A stretch of DNA of 64,000 nt from Pholis gunnellus (GCA_910591455.2 OU342826.1:9797079-9861078), one strand, 5' to 3'. Numbered from the stretch's first letter, positions 1-44,038 are shown. The notes: a model not told the origin generated them from the sequence alone. Numbers and translations are program-made.

Positions 1-592
1 ATATGCTACAGATTTCGTGGTGATAAGCCACATGGTTTTGAAGTTATATATATTGCTGTAGAAGGCCAATTCCTCATGAAATTCATTGGTCCATATATTC
101 TTAATGCAATAAGATATCAACAAACTTTTCATAACTGTTGATGATAGATATCCAATAATGATTCACAGCAAGTTTGGTACCAATCAGACACGGGGTCTAG
201 GAGAAGTGATTTTTTTTTTTTTTTTACAAAATTCAAAATGGCGGAAGATTTTGGTAGGCGGAGCTTAGGGTCCCAAGAGGATTTTTTGTAGAACTCATTC
301 AGTTGCTCATGTCTGTAAAATCTTAAGTAATTTGGACATACGGGCTGTCGGGGCTTGCCTTTCCAACTTCTAGGGGGCGCTAGCGAGTCATTTTGTCATG
401 CTCGAGCATTGGACCCATAAAATATCAAAATTTCCCGCAGTCCTGATATGCTCGCCAAATATGGGGAGGTTGGGGACATGTCAGATACCCTTAAACGCAT
501 TTTCATCATAGGGAAGAATAATAATAATAATAATTCCTACAGATACAATAGGGACCTCGCGGACCCGACGTTGTCGGTGCTCGGGCCCTAAT
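1..592. mobile_element. Hairpin-ended interspersed repeat, copy A (left part off window)
   Basis: Non-coding repeat ending in an AAT microsatellite (519-533) and a 61-bp terminal unit 532-592 with the hairpin CCGAC-GTT-GTCGG and final GGGCCCTAAT. It shares motifs such as GGGGGCGCTAGCGAG and 'aattcaaaatggcggaagattt' with the copy that follows. The 3' hairpin suggests a Helitron/Helentron-like rolling-circle element, but no transposase is present and the class is uncertain. Confidence 0.55.
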
Positions 593-1545
593 TAAAGCTG
601 CAAGCAGCATTGACCGGGCCCTCGCACATTCACGCACGTCGAGGGTACTGGCAGGACTCTGGAGGACGCTGCCGTGCGTTTCTGTGACCATCAAACACTG
701 CGTGCATGAGTTAGATGATATTTCCTGCGTCGACCAGCAGCGTAACAAGATCGCGTTGACAGGTCTTAAGCCTCAAATGTGTTGAGGGTACCTCCAATAC
801 AATCATAAATGAAAGCCTGTTAAGATCATCAAGAAAATGAATGTGCGTGAATGCGCTTCAGGGTTAGTAACATAACAGACTGTCAGTTTACTGGGATGGG
901 GTTCAACTCCCTGCAGTGTTCTGATTTTATTTGGACTTACATGAAAGTTAAGAAAACAGTAGTATCATTTGCTTTTACTTGAACACTTTAATTTAACACC
1001 GTTTTCTTTTTAAGCTCTTCTGTAACTTTAGACTGTTTTGTGAAGCATTCATTGTGACATTTAACCTGATTCTCAAGTAGAAGCTCTGGACAGATCATTT
1101 ATACTAATGTCGACTGACATGGTTTGAAAACCCACTGTTATCTAACTTTTGCTCTCCAAGCATCTTAGTTTGCACATATTTAGATCAGAGAAGTCTTTTT
1201 CTCATGGTGTGCCCACAAACCCTTTTAATAAGTTCAGTGTTTGGTCCGCTGTAATTATAGAATCCTGCTTACGTCCGTGCTTATCAGTAGGTGGCGCTAT
1301 GACTATGAGTTAATATTGGCATGCAGAAGTCCTAAAGTCATGACAGTCAACAACCATGTCAAGTTTGGGACAGTTTTGACAAAGTACAGTAGAGTTACAA
1401 CAGCTTGATGGATGATGGTGAACCATGTAAAATGGCTGCCACACCAAATCCACGTCGTTTGATGAAACCTAAAGCTTTTAGTAACTTTTAATAACTAAGG
1501 TCTTGAGATTGTTCCGACCAAATTCTAAGTTGATCTGATTAATTC

Positions 1546-2480
1546 CCTAGGAGGAGTTCGTTAAAGTAGAGCGCCTGGAAATTGCACAAACGACGCTATA
1601 AATTCATACAAAATTCAAAATGGCTGACTTCTGGTTGGGTTTAGAGCTTAGACCCCTAAGACCTTTTTTTAAGTCTATATGAGATACACCTGCTTCCCAA
1701 TTTGTATACATCTAGGTGAGACGTACTGCGAGGGCTGCATCGGCGAAATATTGTAGGGGGCGCTATTGAGCCGACTTGCCACTCTGACACATTAAAGTCA
1801 CATCAGATAACTACATTCATGATTTTAAATGTGTTTGACAAGTTTTGTTATGTTTTGAGCAGTTTTAGCCCCTCAAAAACACCTTCAATTTTCATGGCGA
1901 AGAATGCGTTGCCATGGCAACAGCTTTTCACGAAACTACAAGCTTTGAGTAACTTTTCATCACAAAGGTCTTTAGATTGTACTGACCAATTTTGAAGTTG
2001 ATTCGATTATTTCCCTAGGAGGAGTTCGTTAAAGTGCAGCGCCTGGAAATGACAAAAACGACACTAGAAATTCAAAATAAATTCAAAATGGGTGACTTCC
2101 GGTTGGGTTTAGAGCATGGTCCCAAGAGACTTTTATTTAAGTCCACATGTTATACATGTGCCCACCAAATTGTGTAAGTCTATGTGAAACGTAGTGCGAG
2201 GGCTGCTTCGTCGAAATGTTGTAGGGGGCGCTATTGAGCCGATTTGCCACTCTGAATGAATAAAATCATATTATATAACTACATTTTGGGCTTGTAATCT
2301 GCGTGCAGAGTTTGCTTATGTTTCGAGCTTTTTAAGCCTCTCAAAACGACCTTCGTTTTTCACGGCGAAGACTGCGTCGCCACGGCAACGGCGTTTGACG
2401 AAACATCAAAAGCTTCATGAACTGGCATTATGAACTTCTTACATTTGTGTGGAAGTAGTTTGATGTTGATCTGATTTACC
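1546..2480. repeat. About 468-bp internal tandem duplication within copy B
   Basis: Two diverged modules in direct order: 'ccctaggaggagttcgttaaagt' at about 1543 and 2012, 'tgtagggggcgctattgagcc' at 1752 and 2220, and 'ctctga' continuing at 1780 and 2249. Offset is about 468 bases. Confidence 0.6.
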
Positions 2481-2526
2481 TACTAAGAGAAACAAGGCAA
2501 AGTATAAAGTCTTTAACTTACTGTTA

Positions 2527-2540
2527 CCAGTAGGTGGCGC
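2527..2540 (+). promoter_or_regulatory. CTCF-consensus motif inside repeat copy B
   Basis: CCAGTAGGTGGCGC fits the vertebrate CTCF core CCASYAGRKGGCRS at all 14 positions. Near matches in the same orientation at 1284-1297 and 2834-2847 (13/14) and weaker ones at 367-380, 1750-1763, 2218-2231 and 3279-3292. Binding is untested. Confidence 0.45.
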
Positions 2541-3507
2541 TATGACTATGATTAAAAATTGGCCTGCAGATGTCTTCAGGCCTGGAGTCTAATCAAACAT
2601 GTGAAATCTGGTTAAGATCTGATGATGTGGAGTCGAGTTACATCAGTTTATTCGTTCATGGCGAAGGATCGAAATTCGCCGAGCCGCTACGTCGCCGCCC
2701 TTCGACAACTTCTTACAATCTTCACAATGAAGCATGATCAAGGTCTTAAGGCTTTCCTGGCAACATTTGAGAGGGATCTGATTAATCTGTGAGGAGCAGG
2801 ATGTCAATGTACAAAACGTACAACTTCCAGTTGCCAATAGGTGGCGCTCTTACTATGATTCAAAATTTTCATATAGATGTGTTCTGAGTCGGGATGATAT
2901 GACATATGAGAGATTTGGAGCAGATTAGACAATGTACGGCCGAGTTACAACTACTTCCTTTTTCATGGCGAATGGTGTTTTTTTTGACGCCACGCCACGG
3001 ATACATAGTACGATAACTTTTTGATCTTTGAGTAACATTTCACTGCCAAGGTCTCAAGAGCATACTGACCAAGTCTGAAGTCGATCGGGTTCAATCTCTA
3101 GGAGGAGTTCGTTAAAGTATGATGCCTTGAAACGGTCCAAAAACGTCATACACTTCAAAATGGCCGACTTCCTGTTTGGTTTAGTGGAAAATTCCAAGAG
3201 GATTTTTTGTACGCCCCATCACGTTCCACATACCTACCAAATTTCATACAGCTAGGTGAAACCCAATGTTGGGGCTACTCAATAGGGGGCGCTAGCGAGC
3301 CAATATTTCATAACGCAGCTGGACACCCCAATCAGACTGCAATTTTCACAAATTCTGGCTTGCGTGCAAAATTTCAAAATGTTGCCAGAATCCCAAGCAC
3401 CTCCTTTTTGCGACAAAAGAGTAAAAATAATAATAATAATAATAATAATAAACATTACGATTACAATAGGTCCTCCGCTCCGACTACGTCGGTGCTCGGG
3501 CCCTAAT

Positions 3508-3626
3508 AAACATTACGATTACAATAGGTCCTCCGCTCCGACTACGTCGGTGCTCGGGCCCTAATAATTCCTACAGATACAATAGGGACCTCGCGGACCC
3601 GACGTTGTCGGTGCTCGGGCCCTAAT
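3508..3626. repeat. Stacked terminal units of the hairpin repeat
   Basis: 3508-3565 is an exact copy of 3450-3507 (58 bp), and 3566-3626 is an exact copy of the copy A terminus 532-592 (61 bp). So copy B and the extra 58-bp unit are enclosed between two identical 61-bp ends. Confidence 0.85.
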
Positions 3627-4149
3627 GAAGCGGTGCCACTGCTGCCAGATGACATTTGAAGTTGAGGCGCTTCCTGATGTACCGTATGTCCTTTTTTTTG
3701 TTTCCTGCCGCCCACAGAAGCTCATGCATTCTTTGCATCCTGGACTCCTAAACATATCTCGCTCTAATTGAATGCTGGGGCGTGATTTAATTAACGAACT
3801 CCCGGCTATGAGCGGAGAGTGACTTGCACGCTCTCGCTGCCCCATTCAACACTTGGCAGTCGTCTCTCTGTGCCTCCACCACGCGCAGCGAAGGCTTCAT
3901 CACTTAAAGGCTTCCAGCTGGAAAAAAGTCTTGAGATCTGTGATTGATTTTTTTTCTTTCATTTCTGCTCTTGTCAATAGCAGATTCATCTCATTGCATG
4001 CAGCGCAGCTCCATTATACTCTTATTCCGAAAGCATAATCCCACATTTGTCGATGTGCTGATGGGTGTGTTGCCTTTTGCACTGTGGTTGTGCTGTCTTA
4101 CCTCTCGACGGAATACTAAAAGAGACGACCAGCTCAGGGGCCCCTAGTC

Positions 4150-4290
4150 TTCACCTGCAAAACGTCCCACAAAGAGACTCAAAAGGACCACAAAGAGTCA
4201 CAGAATGACCACAAAGGGACACAAAACATCTTCAAAGACACTCAAAAGGACCACAAAGAGTCACAGAATGACCACAAAGGGACAATTGTG
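4150..4290. repeat. 63-bp minisatellite (CACAAAGAG type)
   Basis: 'actcaaaaggaccacaaaga' starts at 4177 and again at 4240, each followed by gtcacagaatgaccacaaagggac. Shorter 'accacaaag' sub-units repeat inside. Confidence 0.8.
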
Positions 4291-6623
4291 AATTGTGGGG
4301 GGCCTTTACGTGTCTGGGAAATGAAAATCCGTCTTACCTGGCATAGGTATCTACATACCATTTGATCAGAGAGTGAGTTTCCACTTTATCTATTACACAG
4401 AGTTCTTGCAGTTCTTGCATGACGAGGAAGAGCACAGCGCCGTCGTTCGAAAAACAGGCAAATGGATCAGGTGAATAGTGACTGTGTGCAAGTAAGGAAG
4501 TGAAGTTCGACAGATCGGCGTCACGATTTCGATCGGACGCCGCACCGCCTTTTGCATAATAGCGTTTGTTTCACGCAGTCAAATTACTTCTGGTATTCTA
4601 TGCTTTGTATGAAGTGACCTTTGTTGCACTCGCACATAGTTCTGGAGCCTTTGTTCTGCTCCCCGTTGGTCCTGCTGAGATTTCCACTGGTCACGCAGAG
4701 TCTTAGGGGGAGGAAAATTGCTGGTGCGGTGGCTTGTCTGGTGGAAGGGGGCGGCTGGTTTGACGCGGGCAGTGACAACCCCGGGTCTCGCCCACGCTCT
4801 GTGAGGGCTCCCGCTGCATCACGCACCGTCAGCAATTACTTCGGGGGGGGGGGGGCAATTCGGCATCTGATGGAAAGATGCTGCGCATCGCAGCATTTAG
4901 GTTTCTGGCCCTGGAATAACAATGTATCATAAGTTGTTAGTTTTCTCGCCAAGCAGTCTGCTCTATCTGTACGTTAGGAATTCATTTGTTCTATCTATGC
5001 CCACTCATTGGCCACAATCCCAACACAGCTTGGGCAATGCTGACTTAACACAGAGGCAGATAGCTTGCTCTTCATGGCCGTCTGGGGCACAGTCAGTGTT
5101 TGCCATAGGTATTGCTGTGCAGTCGATGAAAATCAACTGGCGCTGTGGCTGCCTGTAGTGGCACTAGTTAGATATTGATTGACTGACCATATTGTGCGAG
5201 AGATTTTTCTGATGCTATAATGCACAAATTACAGGCATTTTGTTGTTTTTCGGAAGTCATTTTTTGCTCAGTAGCTGTCTTCTGAATTCTGGGGAAATCT
5301 CCTGAAAACCACTGAATGTGACAGTACTGTTATGTTCTGTGTTCGTAACGTGAAGGTGCGGCGCACACTCACCTTTTTCAGACGGCTGACAAGTACCAGG
5401 AAGGAAGACGATATTCAGGAATTGTAGACATCTGGGCTGCCAGCTCAGGCAAATCCCGGTTGCGCTCCATGTTCTTCACTAAAAGAAGCCAGACGCTGCT
5501 TGCTGAGCTCCGCAACAGTCTGTCTCACTTTCTCCAATTAAGCTGATCTGTCCGGCACCATATGACTGCTCACCTCCCGCTGTTTCATTCCTCTGAGGGA
5601 ATCGCATTAGCTCTGAACTACACCAACCTGAACATTTCAAGCTGCCGTTTTCCCACTGCTTCACAGCAGTCTCGATGTGATTCAGATTGCTCAAGAATCA
5701 CACCCGAATGTCTGCTGTACTCGGGGATAATTATTCTACTCACGGATGTTGCTTGAACACGGCGACTGCTGCGGGTGAAGATCTTGAGGCTTTGTTAGTT
5801 CGAGACCTCCGCCTCGGCCCTAATCCACTGAAAAGGGGAAATCATTAAATGTTGCTACATACCTTGCTGACCAACACGAGATGGTATATACTTTTATTAG
5901 ATGAACTTTGAAGTTTATTTAGCGCACTGTTAAGCTATTCAGAGGTTTAGTGGTCTAGTAGTCTTCAAACCTAATGGCGGATGGACGGCTTTGATTTGTA
6001 TCTTTGGCAAATTACAATGCTAATCTGAGACAAATTACCAGGGAACGTTAAATCAGACTGCAGATTTGTTTTTTTCATCCTCGCTGACCCTCTCTCTCGC
6101 TCTCTCTCTCTCTCTCGTCACTTCCACTCTCTTTTCGAGATTGGAGGCTGCAGTGTACTTTTCGGCGGTTGCATAACAGAGAGGAACAGGGAAATGGCAA
6201 AATTAATGAAGGCAAAAAGGGACCGGCTAATGGAGACCATTTTTGAGTCATACTCCGGCACTTCACACTGACTTCAGTCAGCTTCTGCTCTCCCAGCTAT
6301 AAACAACAATTGCTGTGTGGGGATGTTCAGACGCTGTTGTTTTGACACGTCGATAGCTCATATTTGAATGGTTAATAACTGCCCATATTTTCAAGCCATC
6401 TTCGACATCACCATTTATTTTGATGATTGATTGATTTTTTTTTTGTCAGGCTTGAATGATTTATTAATCCACATAGTGGCTTTTCTTTAGCTCAGTGCTT
6501 TTGGTCATGAGGGTAACGCCTTTCACTTTGCAGCGTAGAACCTACCATTACAATGTGTAATGTTTTGGCAGAGGTGGGTGTTACTTTTTGTAATAAGAGG
6601 GTTGTTAGAAATTCCACGGAGGT

Positions 6624-6650
6624 GGGGGGGGGGGGGGGGGGGGGGGGGGG
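6624..6650 (+). repeat. G27 homopolymer
   Basis: Uninterrupted run of 27 G. Similar runs: C29 13673-13701, G25 19313-19337, G19 24347-24365, C28 28306-28333, C20 36440-36459, C31 38272-38302, C16 40368-40383. Confidence 0.9.
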
Positions 6651-8117
6651 AGTTCACAGTGGCTCCATTGTCACGAGTGTGGGAAGTGGAAGGTGCGCCA
6701 ACGACCACAGCTTTCACGCGGGTTATTTCTATTAAAGAATAATGTTATTCTTCAGAGTTTTTAGGATGTTTTGTCACTTCAGATGCGGTCGACATCCACA
6801 GCTACTCCGATGGTTAACGGCTAAACTGTATCCGAGAGCACCAGCTCGTCTCAACTCGGAGGCTGACGTTGTGTCGCATCACTTACAGATGTGCATTTTC
6901 AGTCTCGCTGTGGAGATATTTTAATAACCGTTTGAGTGATGGAGATAGTTTATTTTTTACGAGAAGCAAAATCAAATAACCGCTGCAACCATTGGATACG
7001 TGGTGTTCCCGTGCATCTTCCTCATAAAACTCAATGTTGTTACCAGCTACCTCTCCATCCAGGCACAATATAGCTGTTTGTTTCTTTTGCAGCGAGAGCT
7101 GGAAATAACTTGGTTTCATGTCATAAAGTTTAGGTTTCGTCTCATAAAGTTGAGATTCAAGAACAGCGTGGTTGCGGTACACCGCCTCGGGAGTTCACCT
7201 GTCACTGCAGTAATTCTTAATTGGCTAACAATGTGGGCTCAGGAAAATACTGTAACGTTCGCACCCTCTGCCCCTGTCTTTGACGGTTATCCCGTTCATA
7301 CCAGACCTCCCATTCCTCCGGGGGGATATTTGCGCGCGTATAACGTTGCAGCTTCTCGACCTTGCTTGTCATGTCGTTCTCTTCAGGAAAGAAAACGCCT
7401 CCAAACGTGTCCGTTACAGCTCACGCGAATGTTCACGCTTTATGTCCCCCGACATCTCGGGGACCGATCTGGTGTCATCTTTTCGGTGTCGCCAAAAGCC
7501 CCGAGGCCCTGGCCTTGGGGCTAGAGTTGCACGGCAGGTGTTCACTGGAGGCCAACCTGGGGTATTGGGTAATTCTATCTCTCTATTTCTGAATGCTCCA
7601 GATAACTACCGGAGACGTTGGGCTGATATCGTTTTTAAGAGATTGTTTGAAGCACATTGAGTATTTATTTGGCTGGAACAATGTGTGTGTGTGTGTTTTA
7701 GAGCCTGTATCAGAACATTTTGGTCTTAAGTATGCAGATGGTGGTTGCTGGAAAGAAGAGAAACAGCATCTCACCATCTCAATGTAGACTCTCAGATTTC
7801 TGAAATAGATTCTCACTTCATTTGTTGGCTTTAGGCGAGTTTTTTAAGTTGATCCAGTTTTATGCGTATATGCAGAGAAATGTAAAAGTTATCATCTTGT
7901 AGCTTGATGATTTTGACTGTTTAAGGCATAGTAATGCTGAAAACATTCACTGTACAAATATGCAAGTCCTGTAAATATGCAATTTCATCATACACCTGTT
8001 AGTCAACTTTAAATGCTGCAGTTGAGGTCCCACATATGGTCTGTCACTGAGCACAGAGTGACACAGATAAGATGCAGGTCTGATTACCGCTGATGTCACT
8101 TTTGGGAAGGGTGGATG

Positions 8118-8119
<2 letters not shown>

Positions 8120-8153
<34 letters not shown>
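8120..8153. repeat. CA microsatellite
   Basis: Seventeen uninterrupted CA units. Confidence 0.95.
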
Positions 8154-8154
<1 letters not shown>

Positions 8155-8827
8155 CCACCAACTCAACAGTATTTGCCACTGGCTTAGTGCATTAGTCACA
8201 CCCGAATGCTGTGTGCAAATTCGGCAAGTGGACGTTAATTAAGAGCACGTCTTATTTTTCAGCGGCTCGAGTTTAAAAGTTCACAGGATGCGGTCTTTCA
8301 TTCTGTCCTTTTTGTACCTGTCAGTAAGTAATACGCTCCTCATCAGGGGGTTGTAATAAATGAAATATTAACAGACTACGCTTTTGTGTTGGCCACTTAA
8401 AGCACGTTTAAATAATGGTTTTATTACCTTCAGTTTCTTTTTACCCGTTTGAAGTCAGGTCCATTTTAAAGAATTGTGTTTTTCTTGTTCTTTTGTTAAA
8501 AGACCACGCTTTCCATTTACAGTCCGTCTAAAGACACACTGGGCTATTTGCATAGAAATTGTGCTTCATGTATTATTATTTTTTTTTTAGTGCTGTGATT
8601 AGATTGGAAGGTTCACTTCTGAATTAAAATGGATGCAAACATGGATTCAGGCTTTTGAATGAGTCTGTTATATGCAAAATTGCGAGAGCGCATTGAAACG
8701 GTGTGAAAAGCCATCCTTTATGAGCCACTAATTAAAGGCAGGGCGAGGAGCATTTGTCTCTTGCGGGTTTGCAAACGCAACATTCAAAGTGGGCCCCTCC
8801 TCCACCGGCTCATCGCTCTAGCCAATG

Positions 8828-9010
8828 GGGATGCACCAATACTGGTATCGGGCCGATACTGACTCAAATAGAGTATCCGGGAGTATGAGGCAAATCTATT
8901 GAATTGAACCATATGCTTATAAACTATATACTTAGTTTTAATAACACTGATATCCTATAATTAAACACTGGTACTCGGTATTGACCAGGTTGGGATCTGT
9001 GCATCGTTAG
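8828..9010. mobile_element. MITE-like element with GATGCAC ends (hAT-like)
   Basis: Left end GGGATGCACCAATACTGGTA; right end reads, inverted, CGATGCACAGATCCCAACC. Short imperfect inverted ends and a GGGATGCACC start resemble fish hAT non-autonomous elements. About 180 bp, no coding capacity. Confidence 0.4.
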
Positions 9011-9912
9011 CAGCCGGTTTAGCGATATTCAGTCCAGCGAGCTAATGGGCGTAGTATTTGTGTTTTAGACAGGAGAATTGAGTGGAGGGGGGGGGGGAGG
9101 CAGGCCGAGGATTGAGAGCTGGAAAGGCAGCGAAATGCAAAGAAAAGGGGAAATCCAGGCCGAGGACAGGTTCTCTGCAGATACAGACACCGCCACTCAC
9201 TTCTACTGGGTCCTACACGATGATTGACGGGGGTTTTTATGTGTGAATCTATACATTGGGTTGTTTTTTTCCCGAAATACTCATCTTACCTTTTAGATTG
9301 ACGGTAACGGAGATTTGTTGTGGATTTGGTTAGTCTAATTTCCATGATGTGTTCAAGACGCTCATGAATAAGCATCATTTTACCCTTTTTTAAATAATTG
9401 TAACTGACAAAAAAGTAAATGCATGTCAGATGAAGATTATGTCTCTCTTCCAATCAAAAGTGAGCATGTTTAAAAATAGAAATGGTTCCATATTCAACAC
9501 TCGCATGAAAGGCTAAAAAACATTTGTATTCTGTGCTTCATTTCCAAAATGTGATTTCTTCTGCTTTGAATATTGCCAAGCAAACTAGAAACTGTGTCGG
9601 CCTGTTATAAATATTGGAAATTGAATGACTCACAGATCATAGCAGCAATCTGGTAAATTGTCTCAGAGGGAGGGCTGGAAGCATGGGAGTGAACACCGAC
9701 TCCCTCTCCCTCTCCGGTAGGGACTAGATCCCCTGGAAGGTACAGAGTACCTGCTAATCAAACAGCGTAAACACCTTTTGCTCAGCGATGTGGAATTAGC
9801 TGCATATCCTCCATAAGCCTTTTGTCAATGACGGGTATATTAAAGCACTGTAAGTATGCTGTGAAAGCAGCCATAATGCTGCTTATTCTTTTCTTTTCTT
9901 CTACCCTCGCAG

Positions 9913-41948
<32,036 letters not shown>

Positions 41949-43520
41949 AGGCCGGCGGCAGGCGCCACCTTGGCCGACGGGGCTGCCCTGTCATCACCGC
42001 CCGCCACCGCAGAAAAGGGGCAACGGGTGAAGGTGTAGAAAGGAGGGGGGGGGGGGAGGCATCTATGACTCAAGCTCGGGGCGGGGGGGGGGGGGGGACA
42101 TCTCACTTTCTAGTCTTTGGATATGCCTTCAAAATATTAGTTCATAGTCAAATCTGCTAAGTTATTGCCGAATCACATTTCTGACCGGTCGGGCCTCTGT
42201 TGTGCTTGATTCTCCGCCATATGTCAGCGAGAAGGAGGGACGGAGAGATCTTAAAGGTGATTTTTCTTTTCTTTTATGTCTTGAAAGACCCTCGCTCATT
42301 TACACCGAAAATGGAAAGTCGTGTAACTTCTTACTAACTATTGTACGTTTACAAAAATACAGCACTAAAAAGGACAGGACATGAGATCATGTTTTTAACA
42401 TATAAGGGTGTACAAACTAAATAAGGACTATTTATTGATAAATTTTTTTTTTGCTACTCTTATAAAATAGCTCTGAAATTAATTAGGCAGTCTTAAAAAG
42501 AATGTTGCAATGTTGTCGAAATGCCAAATAATGGAACGTTTTATGGTTTTGTACATATTATGCTTACCTCAGGTTCTTTTGGTGTGTGCTCTGACCTGAT
42601 TTTTCTGTATAATGGCTAAATAACTCTGTAATGAATACCTATTTTCTTGAGTTTCATAACTGGAATTTACATTTACCTATCTATCATTTGCAAATATGTC
42701 TATTTTTTGTCTCTTTTGGAAGGGGTTGGGGGGTAGATTTATTGTGGCTTGCTGGAATTGAGTGTTCATTTTTCTCTTTTTAAGTATTGCGAACAAAGTA
42801 AAAATAGAGAACCTATATTGTGTAAAAAAAAAGAATACAATAAACTTAAAAGTGTCTGCCTATGCATGTTTTATAAAAATCAAACAAAGGAAATAGAAAA
42901 TCTGAATACCGTGGCTGCGGAGGCCTGTTTTGAAATATACTGCGCTTTAGTGAACATATACTGGAAACGTATATACCTGCATACTTTCAATTAACACCAT
43001 GATGCTCTATGCCTTCAACTTCTTTTGTAATTGAAGCATTTCATTATCTAAGATGGATGAGAAATCATATTTTTAACCTGCGCGTGTAAGTGCACACAGT
43101 CCAATTAAGCATGTTTGACAATTCTTGTGAGGTGTGTGGTTACATGTGTAACTCAAAAATGCATGATTAGCTGTTTGTGTCATATAACAGGTAAAATCGG
43201 TTTTGTTCTGTTTTGTAAATGTGCCACAGAAAGTGTAATTTGATTATTATTATTATTACTATTCTTATTATTATTTGGAACTCTGCTTTGTATATCAGTT
43301 ACAGGTTTGATACTGCTCAATACTTTAAGATGAAACGGAAAAAAAAATAACTTCGATCTTTTTTAAGAACTGCTTAAGTGCCCAAGTAATTCACTACACG
43401 ACATGAAGCCTTGCTTTTGTAATTTAACTTCAAAACTGTTTGGCAGATGAGGCATGCACTTGCAACTATGAAAAGTATTTTATATAACTGTTCAATAAAA
43501 ATGTGCATGAATTTCAACTT
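41949..43520 (+). other. ppp3ca: ppp3ca 3' UTR
   Basis: AT-rich after a GC-rich start with G runs at 42039-42056 and 42083-42099. It contains a candidate early poly(A) signal AATAAA at 42839-42844 and the better distal one at 43494-43499 followed by T/G-rich DNA, so transcripts probably end near 43.52 kb. A Pumilio-type element TGTACATA is at 42550-42557. The exact 3' end is inferred. Confidence 0.7.
43494..43499 (+). terminator. ppp3ca: Distal poly(A) signal of ppp3ca
   Basis: AATAAA in the context gttcaataaaaatgtgcatg, followed within 45 bases by a long GT-rich stretch (43540-43617) that could act as the downstream element. Further AATAAA matches at 43667-43676 could serve as backups. Confidence 0.6.
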
Positions 43521-43539
43521 GAAACGAAACCGCCTCTCC

Positions 43540-43617
43540 TGTGTGTGTGCGTGTGTGTGTGCGTGCGTGTGTGTGTGCGTGTGCGTGTGCGTGTGTGTGT
43601 GTGTGCGTGCGTGTGTG
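43540..43617 (+). repeat. GT/GCGTGT microsatellite
   Basis: 78 bases of GTGTGT interrupted by GC, just after the ppp3ca poly(A) signal. Confidence 0.9.
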
Positions 43618-43828
43618 ACTGACTCCGGCTGTCGGTTCTCCACCAATGAATATGCAACCGTGTAAAATAAAAATAAAGATACAGAAGACACATAGTCCTG
43701 CGGGCGTTCTTTGCATCGCAAGTGAATGAAGCTGGATGCGAGATTACGGGAATAATTCAAACCTGCAAGGAAAACACACACACACACACACACGCTACAC
43801 ATGCTCTATTCCACATGGAGCCATCGTC

Positions 43829-44038
43829 TTAACGCTGCTGCAAGTTGAGTGTCTGTAAAATAGTGTTTGAGGTTTTTGCTCTGCTGGTTCCGGTGATTTT
43901 CAAGATTCTGTAGATCCGCGTTTCCTCCTCGTCCACCTCGGTGACTTCTTTGATTAAGCTGCGAAGACGAAGCCAAGATTGCTCGAGCGTACCTGTGTAC
44001 ACAGGAAACAGAGATCTGCAGGCTTCCTCCTCAGCCAT
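43829..44038 (-). CDS. Unidentified 69-codon ORF, minus strand
   Basis: Starts at an ATG with A at -3 and G at +4, MAEEEACRSLFPVYTGTLEQ, continues with mixed charged/hydrophobic sequence (RLRSLIKEVTEVDEEETRIY) and ends LQTLNLQQR-TAA. The composition looks protein-like rather than low-complexity, unlike almost every other small ORF here. An in-frame donor-like ACAG|GTACGC lies after codon 15. I recognise no family, see no promoter or poly(A) signal, and it may be chance or a decayed retrocopy. Confidence 0.25.
   Translation of the reverse strand: MAEEEACRSLFPVYTGTLEQSWLRLRSLIKEVTEVDEEETRIYRILKITGTSRAKTSNTILQTLNLQQR

Larger units (their letters stand above)
593..3507. mobile_element. Hairpin-ended interspersed repeat, copy B
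   Basis: Starts TAAAGCTGCAAGCAGC (GCTGC/GCAGC inverted repeat), has CGGGCCCTCGCAC near the left end and ends with an AAT array (3426-3450) plus a 58-bp unit 3450-3507 that contains the hairpin CCGAC-TAC-GTCGG and CTCGGGCCCTAAT. Internal modules recur: 'ctaggaggagttcgttaaagt' near 1547, 2016 and 3100; 'gtaggtggcgctatgactatga' near 1288 and 2531. No intact ORF; non-autonomous. Confidence 0.55.
3627..9912. other. Non-coding, probably 3' part of ppp3ca intron 1
   Basis: No exon recognised. It holds the minisatellite at 4150-4290, G13 at 4843-4855, a CT tract at 6087-6117, a G27 run at 6624-6650, a CA repeat at 8120-8153 and a MITE-like element at 8828-9010. Assignment to intron 1 assumes the first coding exon is upstream of the window. 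Confidence 0.6.

Noticed and set aside
1..9912. Search for ppp3ca coding exon 1 (about 19 residues, phase 1 donor)
   Set aside because: No matching ORF with a suitable donor found; most likely upstream of the window.
43374..43802. 142-codon minus-strand ORF with His/Thr repeats
   Set aside because: Translation of a GT/CA microsatellite.
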